A DNA stretch of 64,000 nt, from the NCBI GenBank assembly GCA_021809435.1, contig JAKBAD010000009.1, positions 1-64,000 on the forward strand, in the 5' to 3' direction. The translations under genes were made by a program, and so were the position numbers. Source of the DNA: Pseudomonadota bacterium. GTDB lineage: Bacteria; Pseudomonadota; Alphaproteobacteria; Acetobacterales; Acetobacteraceae. Each line of letters starts with the position of its first letter. Within the stretch, counting starts at the first letter, position 1. The notes below the pieces were generated by a model. The model did no database searches and was not told the origin of the DNA. It saw only the letters and a list, made by a program, of their open reading frames with translations. Below are positions 17,621-26,939 of this stretch, piece by piece.

Positions 17621-18049
17621 ATGAGCGACGTGGCGGATAATGTGGTGGCGGATGCGGGGGCGGTGCGGCGTTCGCCTTATGAGCTGATCGGCGGCGCCGA
17701 AGGCGTGCGGCGCCTGGCCGATAAATTCTACGACCTCATGGACCAAGACCCGCGCTACCAGGAGCTGCGCGACATGCACGAGCCCGACCTCGCGCCCATG
17801 CGCGACTCCCTGGCCGGGTTTTTCTCGGTCTGGCTGGGCGGTCCGCGCCACTGGATCGAAAAACGCGGCGGGTTTTGCATCATGTCGCGCCATGCCAAAA
17901 TGAACGTCACCCAGAAGACCGCCGACCAGTGGATGGACGCCATCCGCCGCGCGATTGCCGAGATCGGCATGCCCCCGGAGCTGGCCGAGAAGATGGACAA
18001 GGCCCTCGCCCCCCTGGCCGAGGCCATGGCCAGGCTGGCCAAGGGGTAG
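17621..18049 (+). CDS. Group II truncated hemoglobin-like protein
   Basis: YELIGGAEGVRRLADKFYDLMDQDP, FFSVWLGGPRHW, SRHAKMNVTQKTADQWMDAI. Confidence 0.87.
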   Translation: MSDVADNVVADAGAVRRSPYELIGGAEGVRRLADKFYDLMDQDPRYQELRDMHEPDLAPMRDSLAGFFSVWLGGPRHWIEKRGGFCIMSRHAKMNVTQKTADQWMDAIRRAIAEIGMPPELAEKMDKALAPLAEAMARLAKG

Positions 18050-18165
18050 GGGGGCGAAAAAACCCGCTTTTGCGGCCCTCCACAGGGCCGTCATGTGGTC
18101 TCTCCGGGTTGAAGCAGGCGCGCGCACGCTTTATGCACGCCCCCATCACGACGGATCAGAGACAC

Positions 18166-20211
18166 ATGGCAAGCATTGGCGAGATTTCAGGCAACGAGGC
18201 GGCGCTCGCGCGCCAGGCGGAGATTCTGGCGCGCCCCCTGACCGAGGACCGGGTGATGGCCAACGCCATCCGCGCCCTGGCGATCGACGCCGTCGAAGCC
18301 GCCAAATCCGGTCATCCGGGTATGCCCATGGGCATGGCCGATGCCGCCACGGCGCTGTGGGCCAAGGTGCTGAAATTCGATGCCGCCGCCCCCGACTGGT
18401 ATGACCGCGACCGCTTCATCCTCTCGGCCGGCCATGGCTCCATGCTGCTCTACGCCCTGCTCCACCTCACCGGCCATGAGGGCATGGGCATCGAGGAAAT
18501 CAAGAAATTCCGCCAGCTCCACTCCCCCGCCGCCGGCCACCCCGAATATGGCGAGCACCCGGCCATCGAAATGACCACCGGCCCGCTCGGCCAGGGCTTT
18601 GCCACCGCCGTCGGCTTCGCGCTGGCCGAGCGCGCCTTGGCCGCCAAGTTCGGTAAGAGCCTGGTCGATCACCGTACCTGGGTCGTCGCTGGTGATGGCT
18701 GCCTGATGGAAGGTGTCAGCCACGAAGCCGCCGCGCTGGCCGGCCACCTCAAGCTCAACAAGCTCACCGTGCTGTGGGACGATAATGCCATCACCATCGA
18801 TGGCTCAACCGCCGCCTCCAGCTCCGAAGACACCCTCAAGCGCTTTAGCGCCTATGGCTGGGCCGTGAAGCGGGTCGATGGGCATGATTTCGCCCAGCTC
18901 GCCAGCGCGCTGGCCTTTGCCCAGAAATCCTCGCGCCCCACTATCATCGCCTGCCAAACCGTCATCGGCCTGGGCGCGCCCACCAAGGCGGGCACGGCGG
19001 GCGTGCATGGCGCGCCGCTCGGCGGTGCCGAGGCCGAAGCCGCCAAGAGCGCGCTGGGCTGGGAGCATCTGCCCTTCCAGGTGCCCGACTCCGTCTATTC
19101 CGCCTGGAAGCTGGCCGGCTCGCGCGGTGCCGCCGCCCGCCGCGCCTGGCTCAAGCGCCTGGCCAAACACCCGCTGCGCGCCGAGTTCGAGCGCGTGATG
19201 GCGGCCAAGCTGCCCGAAGGCTGGGCCGAGGCCATGAGCGCCTACAAGGCGTCCCTCGCCGAGACCAAGCCCAAGCTCGCCACCCGCCAGGCCAGCCAGA
19301 AGGCGCTCGAGGTGCTGGTTCCCGCCATCCCCGAGCTGCTCGGCGGCTCGGCCGACCTCACCGGCTCCAACCTCACCCAGGTCAAGGGCATGAGCGCCAT
19401 CGAGCCCGGCAATTTCGCGGGCCGCTATGTTTATTATGGCGTGCGCGAGTTCGGCATGGCGGCGGCCATGAACGGCATCGCCCTGCATGGTGGTCTCATC
19501 CCCTATGGCGGCACGTTCTTCGTGTTCTCCGACTATATGCGCCCGGCCATCCGCCTCGCCGCGCTCATGCGCATCCGCGCCATTCATGTGCTTACCCACG
19601 ACTCCATCGGCCTGGGTGAAGACGGCCCAACCCACCAGCCGGTCGAGCATCTGGCCTCGTTCCGCGCCATGCCCAACGTGCTGGTGCTGCGCCCGGCCGA
19701 TGCCATCGAGACCGCCGAGGCCTGGGAGCTGGCCATCAAGAACACCACCGGCCCCTCGCTGCTGGTGCTTTCGCGCCAGGGCGTGCCGGCGCTGCGCGAT
19801 CAGGCCGGCCCCAACCGCTCGGCACGCGGTGCCTATGTGCTGTTTGAAGCCGAGGGCGGCAAACGCCACGCCACCCTCATCGCCACCGGTACCGAGGTTG
19901 CCATCGCCGTGGCCGCGCGTCAGGCGCTGGCGGCCGAGGGCATCCACGTCGCCATCGTCTCGGCGCCCAGTTTCGAGCTGTTCGCGCGCCAGGATGAGAG
20001 CTACCGTGCCGAGGTGCTGGGCACCGCGCCCCGCGTCGGTGTCGAGGCCGCGAGCAGCTTTGGCTGGGCGCGTTGGCTGGGGGCCGATGGCGCGTTCATC
20101 GGGCTCGACAGTTTCGGCGCTTCCGCCCCGGCCGAGATGCTCTACGAGCATTTCAACATCACGCCCGCCGCGGTGGCGCGCGCGGTCAAAACCCTCGTCA
20201 CCACCAAATAA
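18166..20211 (+). CDS. tkt: Transketolase
   Basis: ANAIRALAIDAVEAAKSGHPGMPMGMAD; thiamine-binding and GLGEDGPTHQPVEHLASFRAMPN motifs. Confidence 0.95.
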   Translation: MASIGEISGNEAALARQAEILARPLTEDRVMANAIRALAIDAVEAAKSGHPGMPMGMADAATALWAKVLKFDAAAPDWYDRDRFILSAGHGSMLLYALLHLTGHEGMGIEEIKKFRQLHSPAAGHPEYGEHPAIEMTTGPLGQGFATAVGFALAERALAAKFGKSLVDHRTWVVAGDGCLMEGVSHEAAALAGHLKLNKLTVLWDDNAITIDGSTAASSSEDTLKRFSAYGWAVKRVDGHDFAQLASALAFAQKSSRPTIIACQTVIGLGAPTKAGTAGVHGAPLGGAEAEAAKSALGWEHLPFQVPDSVYSAWKLAGSRGAAARRAWLKRLAKHPLRAEFERVMAAKLPEGWAEAMSAYKASLAETKPKLATRQASQKALEVLVPAIPELLGGSADLTGSNLTQVKGMSAIEPGNFAGRYVYYGVREFGMAAAMNGIALHGGLIPYGGTFFVFSDYMRPAIRLAALMRIRAIHVLTHDSIGLGEDGPTHQPVEHLASFRAMPNVLVLRPADAIETAEAWELAIKNTTGPSLLVLSRQGVPALRDQAGPNRSARGAYVLFEAEGGKRHATLIATGTEVAIAVAARQALAAEGIHVAIVSAPSFELFARQDESYRAEVLGTAPRVGVEAASSFGWARWLGADGAFIGLDSFGASAPAEMLYEHFNITPAAVARAVKTLVTTK

Positions 20212-20234
20212 CCATATCAAACGGAGCAAACAAA

Positions 20235-21248
20235 ATGGCTGTGAAAATTGCAATCAACGGGTTTGGCCGCATCGGCCGCCTGGTCCTGCGCGCCCTCATC
20301 GAGTCCGGCCGCACCGATGTCGAGCCCGTGCTGATCAACGATCTGGGCTCGGTGGCCGACAATGCCCATATGTTCCGTTATGATTCGGTCCATGGCCGTT
20401 TCCCCGGCGAGGTGAAGGTCGAGGGTGACAGCCTGATCATCACCCATGCGGGCCGCACTTATGCCCCCATCAAGGTCACCGCCGAGCGCGACCCGTCCAA
20501 GGTGCCCCTCCAGGGCGTCGATGTGGCCATGGAGTGCACCGGCCTGTTCACCAAGCGCGAGGCCGCCGCCCAGCTGCTGGCCGCGGGCGCGCGCAAGGTC
20601 GTCGTCTCGGCTCCGGCCGATGGCGTGGACGCCACCATCGTCTATGGCGTCAACCACAAGACCCTGACCAAGGACATGGAAGTCATCTCGAACGCTTCCT
20701 GCACCACCAACTGCCTGGCGCCCGTGGCCAAGGTGCTGCACGAGACTTTCGGCATCGAGCGCGGCTACATGGTCACCATCCACTCCTACACCGGCGATCA
20801 GAAGACCGTGGACACGCTCCATAAGGATCTCCACCGCGCCCGCGCCGCCGCGCTGAGCATGATCCCCACCTCAACCGGCGCCGCCAAGGCCGTCGGCCTG
20901 GTGCTGCCCGCGCTGAAGGGCAAGCTCGATGGCACCGCGATCCGCGTGCCGACCCCCAACGTCTCGCTCATCTCGCTCGATGTGGTGCTCAAGACGCAGG
21001 GCACGGTGGAAGAGATCAACGCCGCCATGAAAGCCGCGTCCGAGGGCGAGCTCAAGGGCATTCTCGGCTACTCGACCGACAAGCTGGTCTCGGCCGATTT
21101 CAACCACGTCCCGGCCTCGTCCACCTTCGACGCCCCCCAGACCACCATCGTCGATGGCGGCCTGACCCGCGTGCTTTCCTGGTACGACAATGAGTGGGGC
21201 TTCTCGAACCGCATGTCCGACACGGCCGCCTATTTCGGTGCGCTGTGA
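20235..21248 (+). CDS. gap: Glyceraldehyde-3-phosphate dehydrogenase, type I
   Basis: [44 protein letters not shown]. Confidence 0.97.
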   Translation: MAVKIAINGFGRIGRLVLRALIESGRTDVEPVLINDLGSVADNAHMFRYDSVHGRFPGEVKVEGDSLIITHAGRTYAPIKVTAERDPSKVPLQGVDVAMECTGLFTKREAAAQLLAAGARKVVVSAPADGVDATIVYGVNHKTLTKDMEVISNASCTTNCLAPVAKVLHETFGIERGYMVTIHSYTGDQKTVDTLHKDLHRARAAALSMIPTSTGAAKAVGLVLPALKGKLDGTAIRVPTPNVSLISLDVVLKTQGTVEEINAAMKAASEGELKGILGYSTDKLVSADFNHVPASSTFDAPQTTIVDGGLTRVLSWYDNEWGFSNRMSDTAAYFGAL

Positions 21249-22471
21249 GCGAGGAGAACAATCTCTCGAGCCGCACGCTCGATGACGTGAAGGTCGCGGG
21301 CCAGCGTGTGCTGGTCCGTGCCGACCTGAACGTGCCCGTGCAGGGCGGCCAGGTCTCCGACACCACGCGCCTCGAGCGGCTGGTCCCCACCATCAAGGAG
21401 CTGGCCGACAAGGGCGCCCGCGTGGTGGTGATCTCGCATTTCGACCGCCCGAAAGGCAAGGTCGTGCCCGAGATGTCGCTCAAACCCATCGCCGAGGCCC
21501 TGGCCTCGGTGCTGGGCCACAAGGTGGCGTTCGCCGAGGATTGCGTCGGCCCGGTGGCCGAGGCGGCTGTCGCCAAGCTCAAGGACGGCGACGTGCTGGT
21601 GCTCGAAAATACCCGCTTCCATAAAGGCGAGGAGCAGAACGACCCGGTCTTCGCCGCCGAGCTGGCCAAGCTGGGCGATCTCTACGTCAACGACGCCTTC
21701 TCCGCCGCCCACCGCGCCCATGCCTCGACCGAGGGCGTGGCCAAGCATCTGCCGTCCTTCGCCGGGCGCCTGATGCAGGCCGAGCTGCATGCGCTCCAGA
21801 AGGCGCTGGGCCATCCCGCGCGCCCGGTGGCGGCCATCGTCGCCGGCTCCAAGGTGTCGACCAAGCTCGACCTGCTCAACAACCTCGTCGCCAAGGTGGA
21901 TATTCTGGTCATTGGCGGCGCCATGGCCAACACCTTCCTGGCGGCGCAGGGCCATCATGTCGGCAAGTCGCTGCAAGAGGCTGACCTGCACGACACCGCC
22001 CGTGAGATCCTGAAAAAGGCGGCGGCCAAGGGCTGCGAAATCTTCCTGCCGCAAGACGTGGTGGTGGCCGAGAAATTCGAGGCCAACCCCGCGACCCAGG
22101 TGGTGAAGGTTGATGAGATCCCGGCCAACGCCATGGCGCTCGATGTCGGCCCCGCCACGGTGGCCGCCTTCATCAAGCGCCTGCCCGAAATCCGCACCAT
22201 CATCTGGAACGGCCCGTTGGGCGCGTTCGAGACCAAGCCGTTCGACGCCTCGACCAACGCGCTGGCCGATGCCATCGCGGCCGCGACGCAGGACGGCAGG
22301 GTGATCTCGGTGGGCGGCGGCGGCGACACGGTCTCGGCGCTTAAAATGGCCGGTGTGCAGGATAAGCTGACCTACCTCTCCTCGGCTGGCGGCGCGTTCC
22401 TGGAATGGATGGAAGGCAAGATCCTGCCCGGCGTCGAGGCGCTGAGCCGCAACCTTTCCAACCTTGGCTAG
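21245..22471 (+). CDS. pgk: Phosphoglycerate kinase (GTG start overlapping gap stop)
   Basis: [43 protein letters not shown]. Confidence 0.96.
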   Translation: MSEENNLSSRTLDDVKVAGQRVLVRADLNVPVQGGQVSDTTRLERLVPTIKELADKGARVVVISHFDRPKGKVVPEMSLKPIAEALASVLGHKVAFAEDCVGPVAEAAVAKLKDGDVLVLENTRFHKGEEQNDPVFAAELAKLGDLYVNDAFSAAHRAHASTEGVAKHLPSFAGRLMQAELHALQKALGHPARPVAAIVAGSKVSTKLDLLNNLVAKVDILVIGGAMANTFLAAQGHHVGKSLQEADLHDTAREILKKAAAKGCEIFLPQDVVVAEKFEANPATQVVKVDEIPANAMALDVGPATVAAFIKRLPEIRTIIWNGPLGAFETKPFDASTNALADAIAAATQDGRVISVGGGGDTVSALKMAGVQDKLTYLSSAGGAFLEWMEGKILPGVEALSRNLSNLG

Positions 22472-22477
22472 AGTGAC

Positions 22478-22575
22478 ATCCAATCAAATGGAATCATTTG
22501 ATTGGATAAAGTTGCTCGCCCGAACAAAGAGTTAGAGCAGTTTCCATGAACCTATGTGAATGGAAAATGCTCTAA
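22478..22575. repeat. Two adjacent extragenic palindromes
   Basis: Perfect 13-bp arms ATCCAATCAAATG-gaat-CATTTGATTGGAT (22478..22507), then imperfect TTAGAGCA...TGCTCTAA palindrome (22532..22575). Confidence 0.8.
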
Positions 22576-22633
22576 GTTTTAAAAGTTTTTGGGGCGCGGC
22601 CCTTTTTACAAAAAGGGCCGCCTCTTTTTCCAT

Positions 22634-22662
22634 AAAAAGCCCCCGATTTCGGGGGCTTTTTT
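22634..22662. terminator. Hairpin terminator, possibly bidirectional
   Basis: aaaaagcccccgatttcgggggctttttt. Confidence 0.8.
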
Positions 22663-22673
22663 ATAGCTGACGT

Positions 22674-22697
22674 GGGGCCTTTTTGTAAAAAGGCCCC
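22674..22697. terminator. Hairpin between pgk and pepA
   Basis: ggggcctttttgtaaaaaggcccc near-perfect palindrome. Confidence 0.6.
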
Positions 22698-22713
22698 ACA
22701 CCCCCAAAAACTT

Positions 22714-24204
22714 TTATCCCTCAAACCCCTTCACAAATTCATCCAGCAGCCGCACGCCAAAGCCGGTCGCGCCCTTGGGGGCCGTGGCGCTGTCCTTGCC
22801 CGCCCAGGCCACGCCGGCAATGTCGAGATGCGCCCATTTCGTCTCCCCCACGAAGCGCTGCAAAAACTGCGCCGCCGTGATCGAGCCGCCGGCCCGCCCG
22901 CCGCCGATATTCTTCACATCCGCGATCGGCGAGTTCAGCTCCTTGTCGTAAGACTGCCCCTTCTTCACCAGCGGCATACGCCAGAGCTTCTCGCCCACCG
23001 CCTCGCCGGCCAGGGCCAGCTTGGCGGCCAGCTCGTCATCATTGGCGAACAGCCCGGCATATTCATGCCCCAACCCGACGATGATGGCGCCCGTCAGCGT
23101 GGCCAGATCCACCATCAGCCTGGGCGCGAAGCGGGTGTTGGCGTAGTGCAGCACATCGGCCAGCACCAGCCGGCCCTCGGCGTCGGTGTTCAAAATCTCC
23201 ACCGTCTGGCCGGAATAGGACTTCACCACATCGCCCGGCCGCGTGGCGGTGCCCGAGGGCATGTTCTCCACCAACCCAATCAGCCCGACCACATCCACAC
23301 GAGCCTTGCGCCCGGCCAGGGCGGCCATGGCCCCGGTCACCGCGCCGGCGCCCGCCATATCCCACTTCATATCCTCCATGCCCGCCGCCGGCTTGATCGA
23401 AATACCGCCCGAATCGAAGCACACGCCCTTGCCGATTAGCGCAATCGGCGCCACGGGCTTCTTGGCTTTTTTGTCCTCATGCGCCGGGTCGCCCAGCCAT
23501 TGCATCACCACCATTTTGGGCTCGTGCGCCGAGCCCTGGCTCACCGCCAGCAGCGTGCCAAAGCCCAGCTCGTCAAGCTCCGTCTGGCCCATCACCTCCA
23601 CCTTCACGCCGAGCTTCTTCAGCTTCTCGCAGCGTTCGGCGAATTCCGCCGGAAACAGCACATTGGCGGGTTCAGTCACCAGATCGCGGGTCAACTCCAC
23701 GCCCTTGGCCACGGCGCTCAGGCGCTCATAAGCCGCCGCGGCTTCCTTTGGCGCGCTGGTCAGCACCGCCACCTTGGCCAGCTTGGGCTTTTCATCGTCT
23801 TTCAGCGTGGTGCGGTATTTATCAAACCGGTAGGCGCGCAGCCGCAGCCCCAGCGCCAGCGCGGCGGCCTCCTCGGCGTTCACGCCGTCGGCCAGCACGC
23901 TCACCGCCTCTTCCTTGCCCAGCGCCGCGCTCACCGCGCCGCCCAGCGTCTCGGCGCCGCGCGCCTCACCCGGCTTGCCCGCCCCCAGCGCCAGCACGCG
24001 CTTATAAGACCCCGGCGCCAGCAAGGTGGCGCTGCTGCCCGCCTTGCCCTTAAAGCCCGCCGCCTCCAGCGCCCGCTTCAGCCCGCCGCCCAGCGCCTCA
24101 TCCAGCGCCATGGCCAAGCCCGAGAGCTCCAGCCCTTCGCCAACCGGCACCACCAGCACCCCGCCTTCGGGCAGAACAGGCTTGGCAAACGTGATTTCAA
24201 GCAT
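22714..24204 (-). CDS. pepA: Leucyl aminopeptidase (M17 family)
   Basis: M17 signatures GKGVCFDSGGISIKP and NTDAEGRLVLAD; start may be slightly upstream. Confidence 0.95.
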   Translation of the reverse strand: MLEITFAKPVLPEGGVLVVPVGEGLELSGLAMALDEALGGGLKRALEAAGFKGKAGSSATLLAPGSYKRVLALGAGKPGEARGAETLGGAVSAALGKEEAVSVLADGVNAEEAAALALGLRLRAYRFDKYRTTLKDDEKPKLAKVAVLTSAPKEAAAAYERLSAVAKGVELTRDLVTEPANVLFPAEFAERCEKLKKLGVKVEVMGQTELDELGFGTLLAVSQGSAHEPKMVVMQWLGDPAHEDKKAKKPVAPIALIGKGVCFDSGGISIKPAAGMEDMKWDMAGAGAVTGAMAALAGRKARVDVVGLIGLVENMPSGTATRPGDVVKSYSGQTVEILNTDAEGRLVLADVLHYANTRFAPRLMVDLATLTGAIIVGLGHEYAGLFANDDELAAKLALAGEAVGEKLWRMPLVKKGQSYDKELNSPIADVKNIGGGRAGGSITAAQFLQRFVGETKWAHLDIAGVAWAGKDSATAPKGATGFGVRLLDEFVKGFEG

Positions 24205-24308
24205 CGCAACACCCTTCATTGTCATCACTCCGCCCCAACCATAACAAACCCGCGCGCCTTGGCCAGAGCGCAATGGCCAGCCCGGCGCCCATCGGCTACA
24301 CGGGCGTC

Positions 24309-25064
24309 ATGCAGGAATTGCTGACAAAAGCCGTTGAATTATGCGAAGCCGCCACCATCCTCATCAACGAGGTGCGGGCCAGGGGCTTCGCGGTCGAGAC
24401 CAAACAAGACGCCACCCCCGTCACCATCGCCGACCAGCGGGCCGAGGCGCTGATCACGGCGGGGCTGCGCGCCGCCTTTCCGGCGCTTCCCGTCATCGCC
24501 GAGGAAGAGGTGGCGGGGGGGCGCATCACCGCCCCCACCGCCCGCTATTGGCTGGTCGACCCGCTCGACGGCACGCGCGAATTCACCGCCGGGCGCGATG
24601 AATTCACCGTCAATATCGGGCTCATTGAAAACGGCGTGCCGGTGCTGGGCGCGGTCGCCACCCCGGCCAAGCATGAGCTGCATTTCGGCGCCACGGGCCT
24701 TGGCGCCTGGAAGCGGGCAGGGGGGCAGACCCAGCCCATTCATGCCCGCAAACCCCCGCCCGAAGGGCTTTATGTCTGCGCCTCCCGCCATTATGCCAGC
24801 GACCCGGCGCTCGCCGCCTGCCTGGCCCAGTATCCCATCGCCTCAAAGCTCAATATCGGTTCGGGCGTGAAGTTTCTGCGCATCGCCGAAGGGGCGGCCG
24901 ATTTCTACCCCCGCCTCGGCCGCACCATGGAATGGGACACCGCCGCCCCCCAGGCCGTGCTTGAAGCCGCCGGCGGGCGCGTGGTGCTGCCTGACGGCGC
25001 CCCCCTGCGCTATGGCAAGCCCAAATGGGAGAACCCTGATTTTTTTGCCTGGGGTTTGCGATAA
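24309..25064 (+). CDS. cysQ: 3'(2'),5'-bisphosphate nucleotidase (inositol monophosphatase family)
   Basis: VIAEEE, WLVDPLDGTREFTAGRDEFTVNIGLIENG, EWDTAAPQAVLEAAGG. Confidence 0.92.
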   Translation: MQELLTKAVELCEAATILINEVRARGFAVETKQDATPVTIADQRAEALITAGLRAAFPALPVIAEEEVAGGRITAPTARYWLVDPLDGTREFTAGRDEFTVNIGLIENGVPVLGAVATPAKHELHFGATGLGAWKRAGGQTQPIHARKPPPEGLYVCASRHYASDPALAACLAQYPIASKLNIGSGVKFLRIAEGAADFYPRLGRTMEWDTAAPQAVLEAAGGRVVLPDGAPLRYGKPKWENPDFFAWGLR

Positions 25065-25106
25065 TTTCGTCCTAAAATCGCCATAAGCGAAGGGTGAAAT
25101 GCCGCC

Positions 25107-25583
25107 ATGAAACATCTCGTTCTCCCCATTACGGCCATGTTGCTGCTCACGGGTTGTGTCTATGCCGGCGATGAAGGCTATGGCGGCGGCCCGAGCTATC
25201 GCCCGGCCTATACCGAGCCTAGCCCCGTCTATGCCCCGCCGCTCGTCATCGAGGGCGGCGGCTATTATGGCGGTGACCATGATGAACAGTGGCACGATCA
25301 TGACGGCGGCCGCCCACCCCCGCCCGGCGATTGGAACCGTGACGGTGGCCGCCCACCCCCGCCCGGCGATTGGAACCGTGACGGCGGCCGCCCACCCCCG
25401 CCCGGCGGCTGGAACCGCGATGGGGATCATCCGCCCCCGCCCGGCGACGGGAACCGCGATGGCGGCCACCCGCCCCCGCCAAATGGCGGTGGCTGGCATC
25501 CCCCGCAAGGCGGCTACCGTCCGCCCCCGCCCGATCAGGGCGGCGATCATCAAAACACCAGCCCCTGGCAACATGATAACTGA
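25107..25583 (+). CDS. Pro/Gly-rich small lipoprotein
   Basis: Lipobox-like MKHLVLPITAMLLLTGC; repeats DGGRPPPPGDWNR. Confidence 0.65.
   Translation: MKHLVLPITAMLLLTGCVYAGDEGYGGGPSYRPAYTEPSPVYAPPLVIEGGGYYGGDHDEQWHDHDGGRPPPPGDWNRDGGRPPPPGDWNRDGGRPPPPGGWNRDGDHPPPPGDGNRDGGHPPPPNGGGWHPPQGGYRPPPPDQGGDHQNTSPWQHDN
25301..25480 (+). repeat. 39-bp tandem repeats encoding DGGRPPPPGDWNR
   Basis: About 4.5 copies, the first three nearly identical. Confidence 0.9.
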
Positions 25584-25591
25584 ACAAAAAA

Positions 25592-25613
25592 CCCCGGCAC
25601 CAACGCGCCGGGG
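25592..25613. repeat. Left copy of 22-bp direct repeat (putative target-site duplication), itself a hairpin
   Basis: CCCCGGCACCAACGCGCCGGGG, identical to 39529..39550. Confidence 0.93.
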
Positions 25614-25646
25614 TATAGAGATATCTGAAGTGAGAGCCACCCCCGC
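25614..25646 (+). repeat. Left terminal inverted repeat of putative casposon
   Basis: TATAGAGATATCTGAAGTGAGAGCCACCCCCG matches the reverse complement of 39495..39527 (TATAGAGATATCTAGAATGAGAGCCACCGCCG) with about 4 mismatches. Confidence 0.92.
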
Positions 25647-25668
25647 ATCACGGGGTGGCTCTTTTTTA
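25633..25668 (+). terminator. Terminator hairpin inside left element end
   Basis: Perfect 11-bp stem agagccacccc/ggggtggctct, 8-nt loop, then T-tract. Confidence 0.85.
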
Positions 25669-25739
25669 TATGCTTCAAGATATGGCTTCTTGACGTGAGC
25701 CGGGTAGCTTATCGGCGAAGACACTGAGAGGACGTCACC

Positions 25740-26939
25740 ATGACACGTGATGAGCTATATCAACTGGTATGGTCAAAGCCGGTTACACACGTCGCGAAAG
25801 ATTATGGCGTTTCGGACGTTGCAATTCGCAAGGTCTGCAAAAAGTACGGCATTCCGCTTCCCCCGTTAGGTTACTGGGCCAAATTGCAGCATGGGAAGAA
25901 AGTCCGGGAAACACCATTACCGCCACCACAGCCGGGTCAATCGGGTGAAATAAATTTAAAGGTCCATAATAGGCCAGAACTCGCGGATGACGTGATTGAA
26001 GCCGAGGAAGTCGCCCGGGGAGATGAAGCTAAACCAGAGCGGCGTATTACAGTTCCGACTACCCGCCCGGATAGGCTTCACCCTATCGCAGCGGCCACCG
26101 AAAAAGCCTTGCGGAAGGCAAAACCAGATCATGAAGGATTTGTAGCGAGCGGTGCTGAAGATAAAATCGGCGTCGTTGTCGGACAAAGCTCAATTGACCG
26201 GGCCATTCTTCTTATAAATACGTTTTTAGAGGCCGTTATTGAACGGGGGCACCAACTGACAACCACCCCAACATTCAACGTGATGGTTGATAACCAGCCC
26301 CTAAAACTGAGCGTTCATGAAACAAAGGTAAAGATACAGCATGTTCCTACGACAGCTGAGCTAAAGGAACAGGCCAAACACGACCAGTACGTTGCCCAGT
26401 ATCCGACGTTCTACAGCCAAAATCGCAAAGTTTACCGGACCTGGGATTATATTCCGTCTGGGCGGCTTGTCGTTGAAATTTGTGATCCGCTGCAAGCTGC
26501 TTGGCGCTCGGCCCCGGTCTTTGGGCGCTGGTATGACCGAAAAACATCAGGGGTTGAAACCTACATAAACGAGATGATGGTAACCCTTGTGACCGGGGCC
26601 GCCATTGCGAAAAATCAGCGGGCCAAAGAGGCTGAGCAAGCCCGATTAGCAAAGGAGGCCGAAGAACGAAGGCAAGAAAATGAGCGGCAGGCGCGCCTTC
26701 TTGCAAGGGCCACAGAATTTCTAACCGAGAAGGCTAAAAAGCACGAATTGTTAGAAAGGATTGTGCGATTGGGACGGTTTTTGGACTTGGACACCGATGC
26801 TACAGACGCAGGTCAGTTTTCTGAATTAAGGTCCACGTTCGATTTCGTTGTGGCCCATTTGCGCCAGCAGATTTCAGCAAATAATCTGAACCAAGAGGTT
26901 ATTAATACTCGGCTCCTCGACAGGAAGCGGTGGTATTAG
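25740..26939 (+). CDS. Hypothetical protein with N-terminal HTH-like segment, element cargo
   Basis: MTRDELYQLVWSKPVTHVAKDYGVSDVAIRKVCKKYGIPLPPLGYWAKLQHGK. Confidence 0.7.
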   Translation: MTRDELYQLVWSKPVTHVAKDYGVSDVAIRKVCKKYGIPLPPLGYWAKLQHGKKVRETPLPPPQPGQSGEINLKVHNRPELADDVIEAEEVARGDEAKPERRITVPTTRPDRLHPIAAATEKALRKAKPDHEGFVASGAEDKIGVVVGQSSIDRAILLINTFLEAVIERGHQLTTTPTFNVMVDNQPLKLSVHETKVKIQHVPTTAELKEQAKHDQYVAQYPTFYSQNRKVYRTWDYIPSGRLVVEICDPLQAAWRSAPVFGRWYDRKTSGVETYINEMMVTLVTGAAIAKNQRAKEAEQARLAKEAEERRQENERQARLLARATEFLTEKAKKHELLERIVRLGRFLDLDTDATDAGQFSELRSTFDFVVAHLRQQISANNLNQEVINTRLLDRKRWY

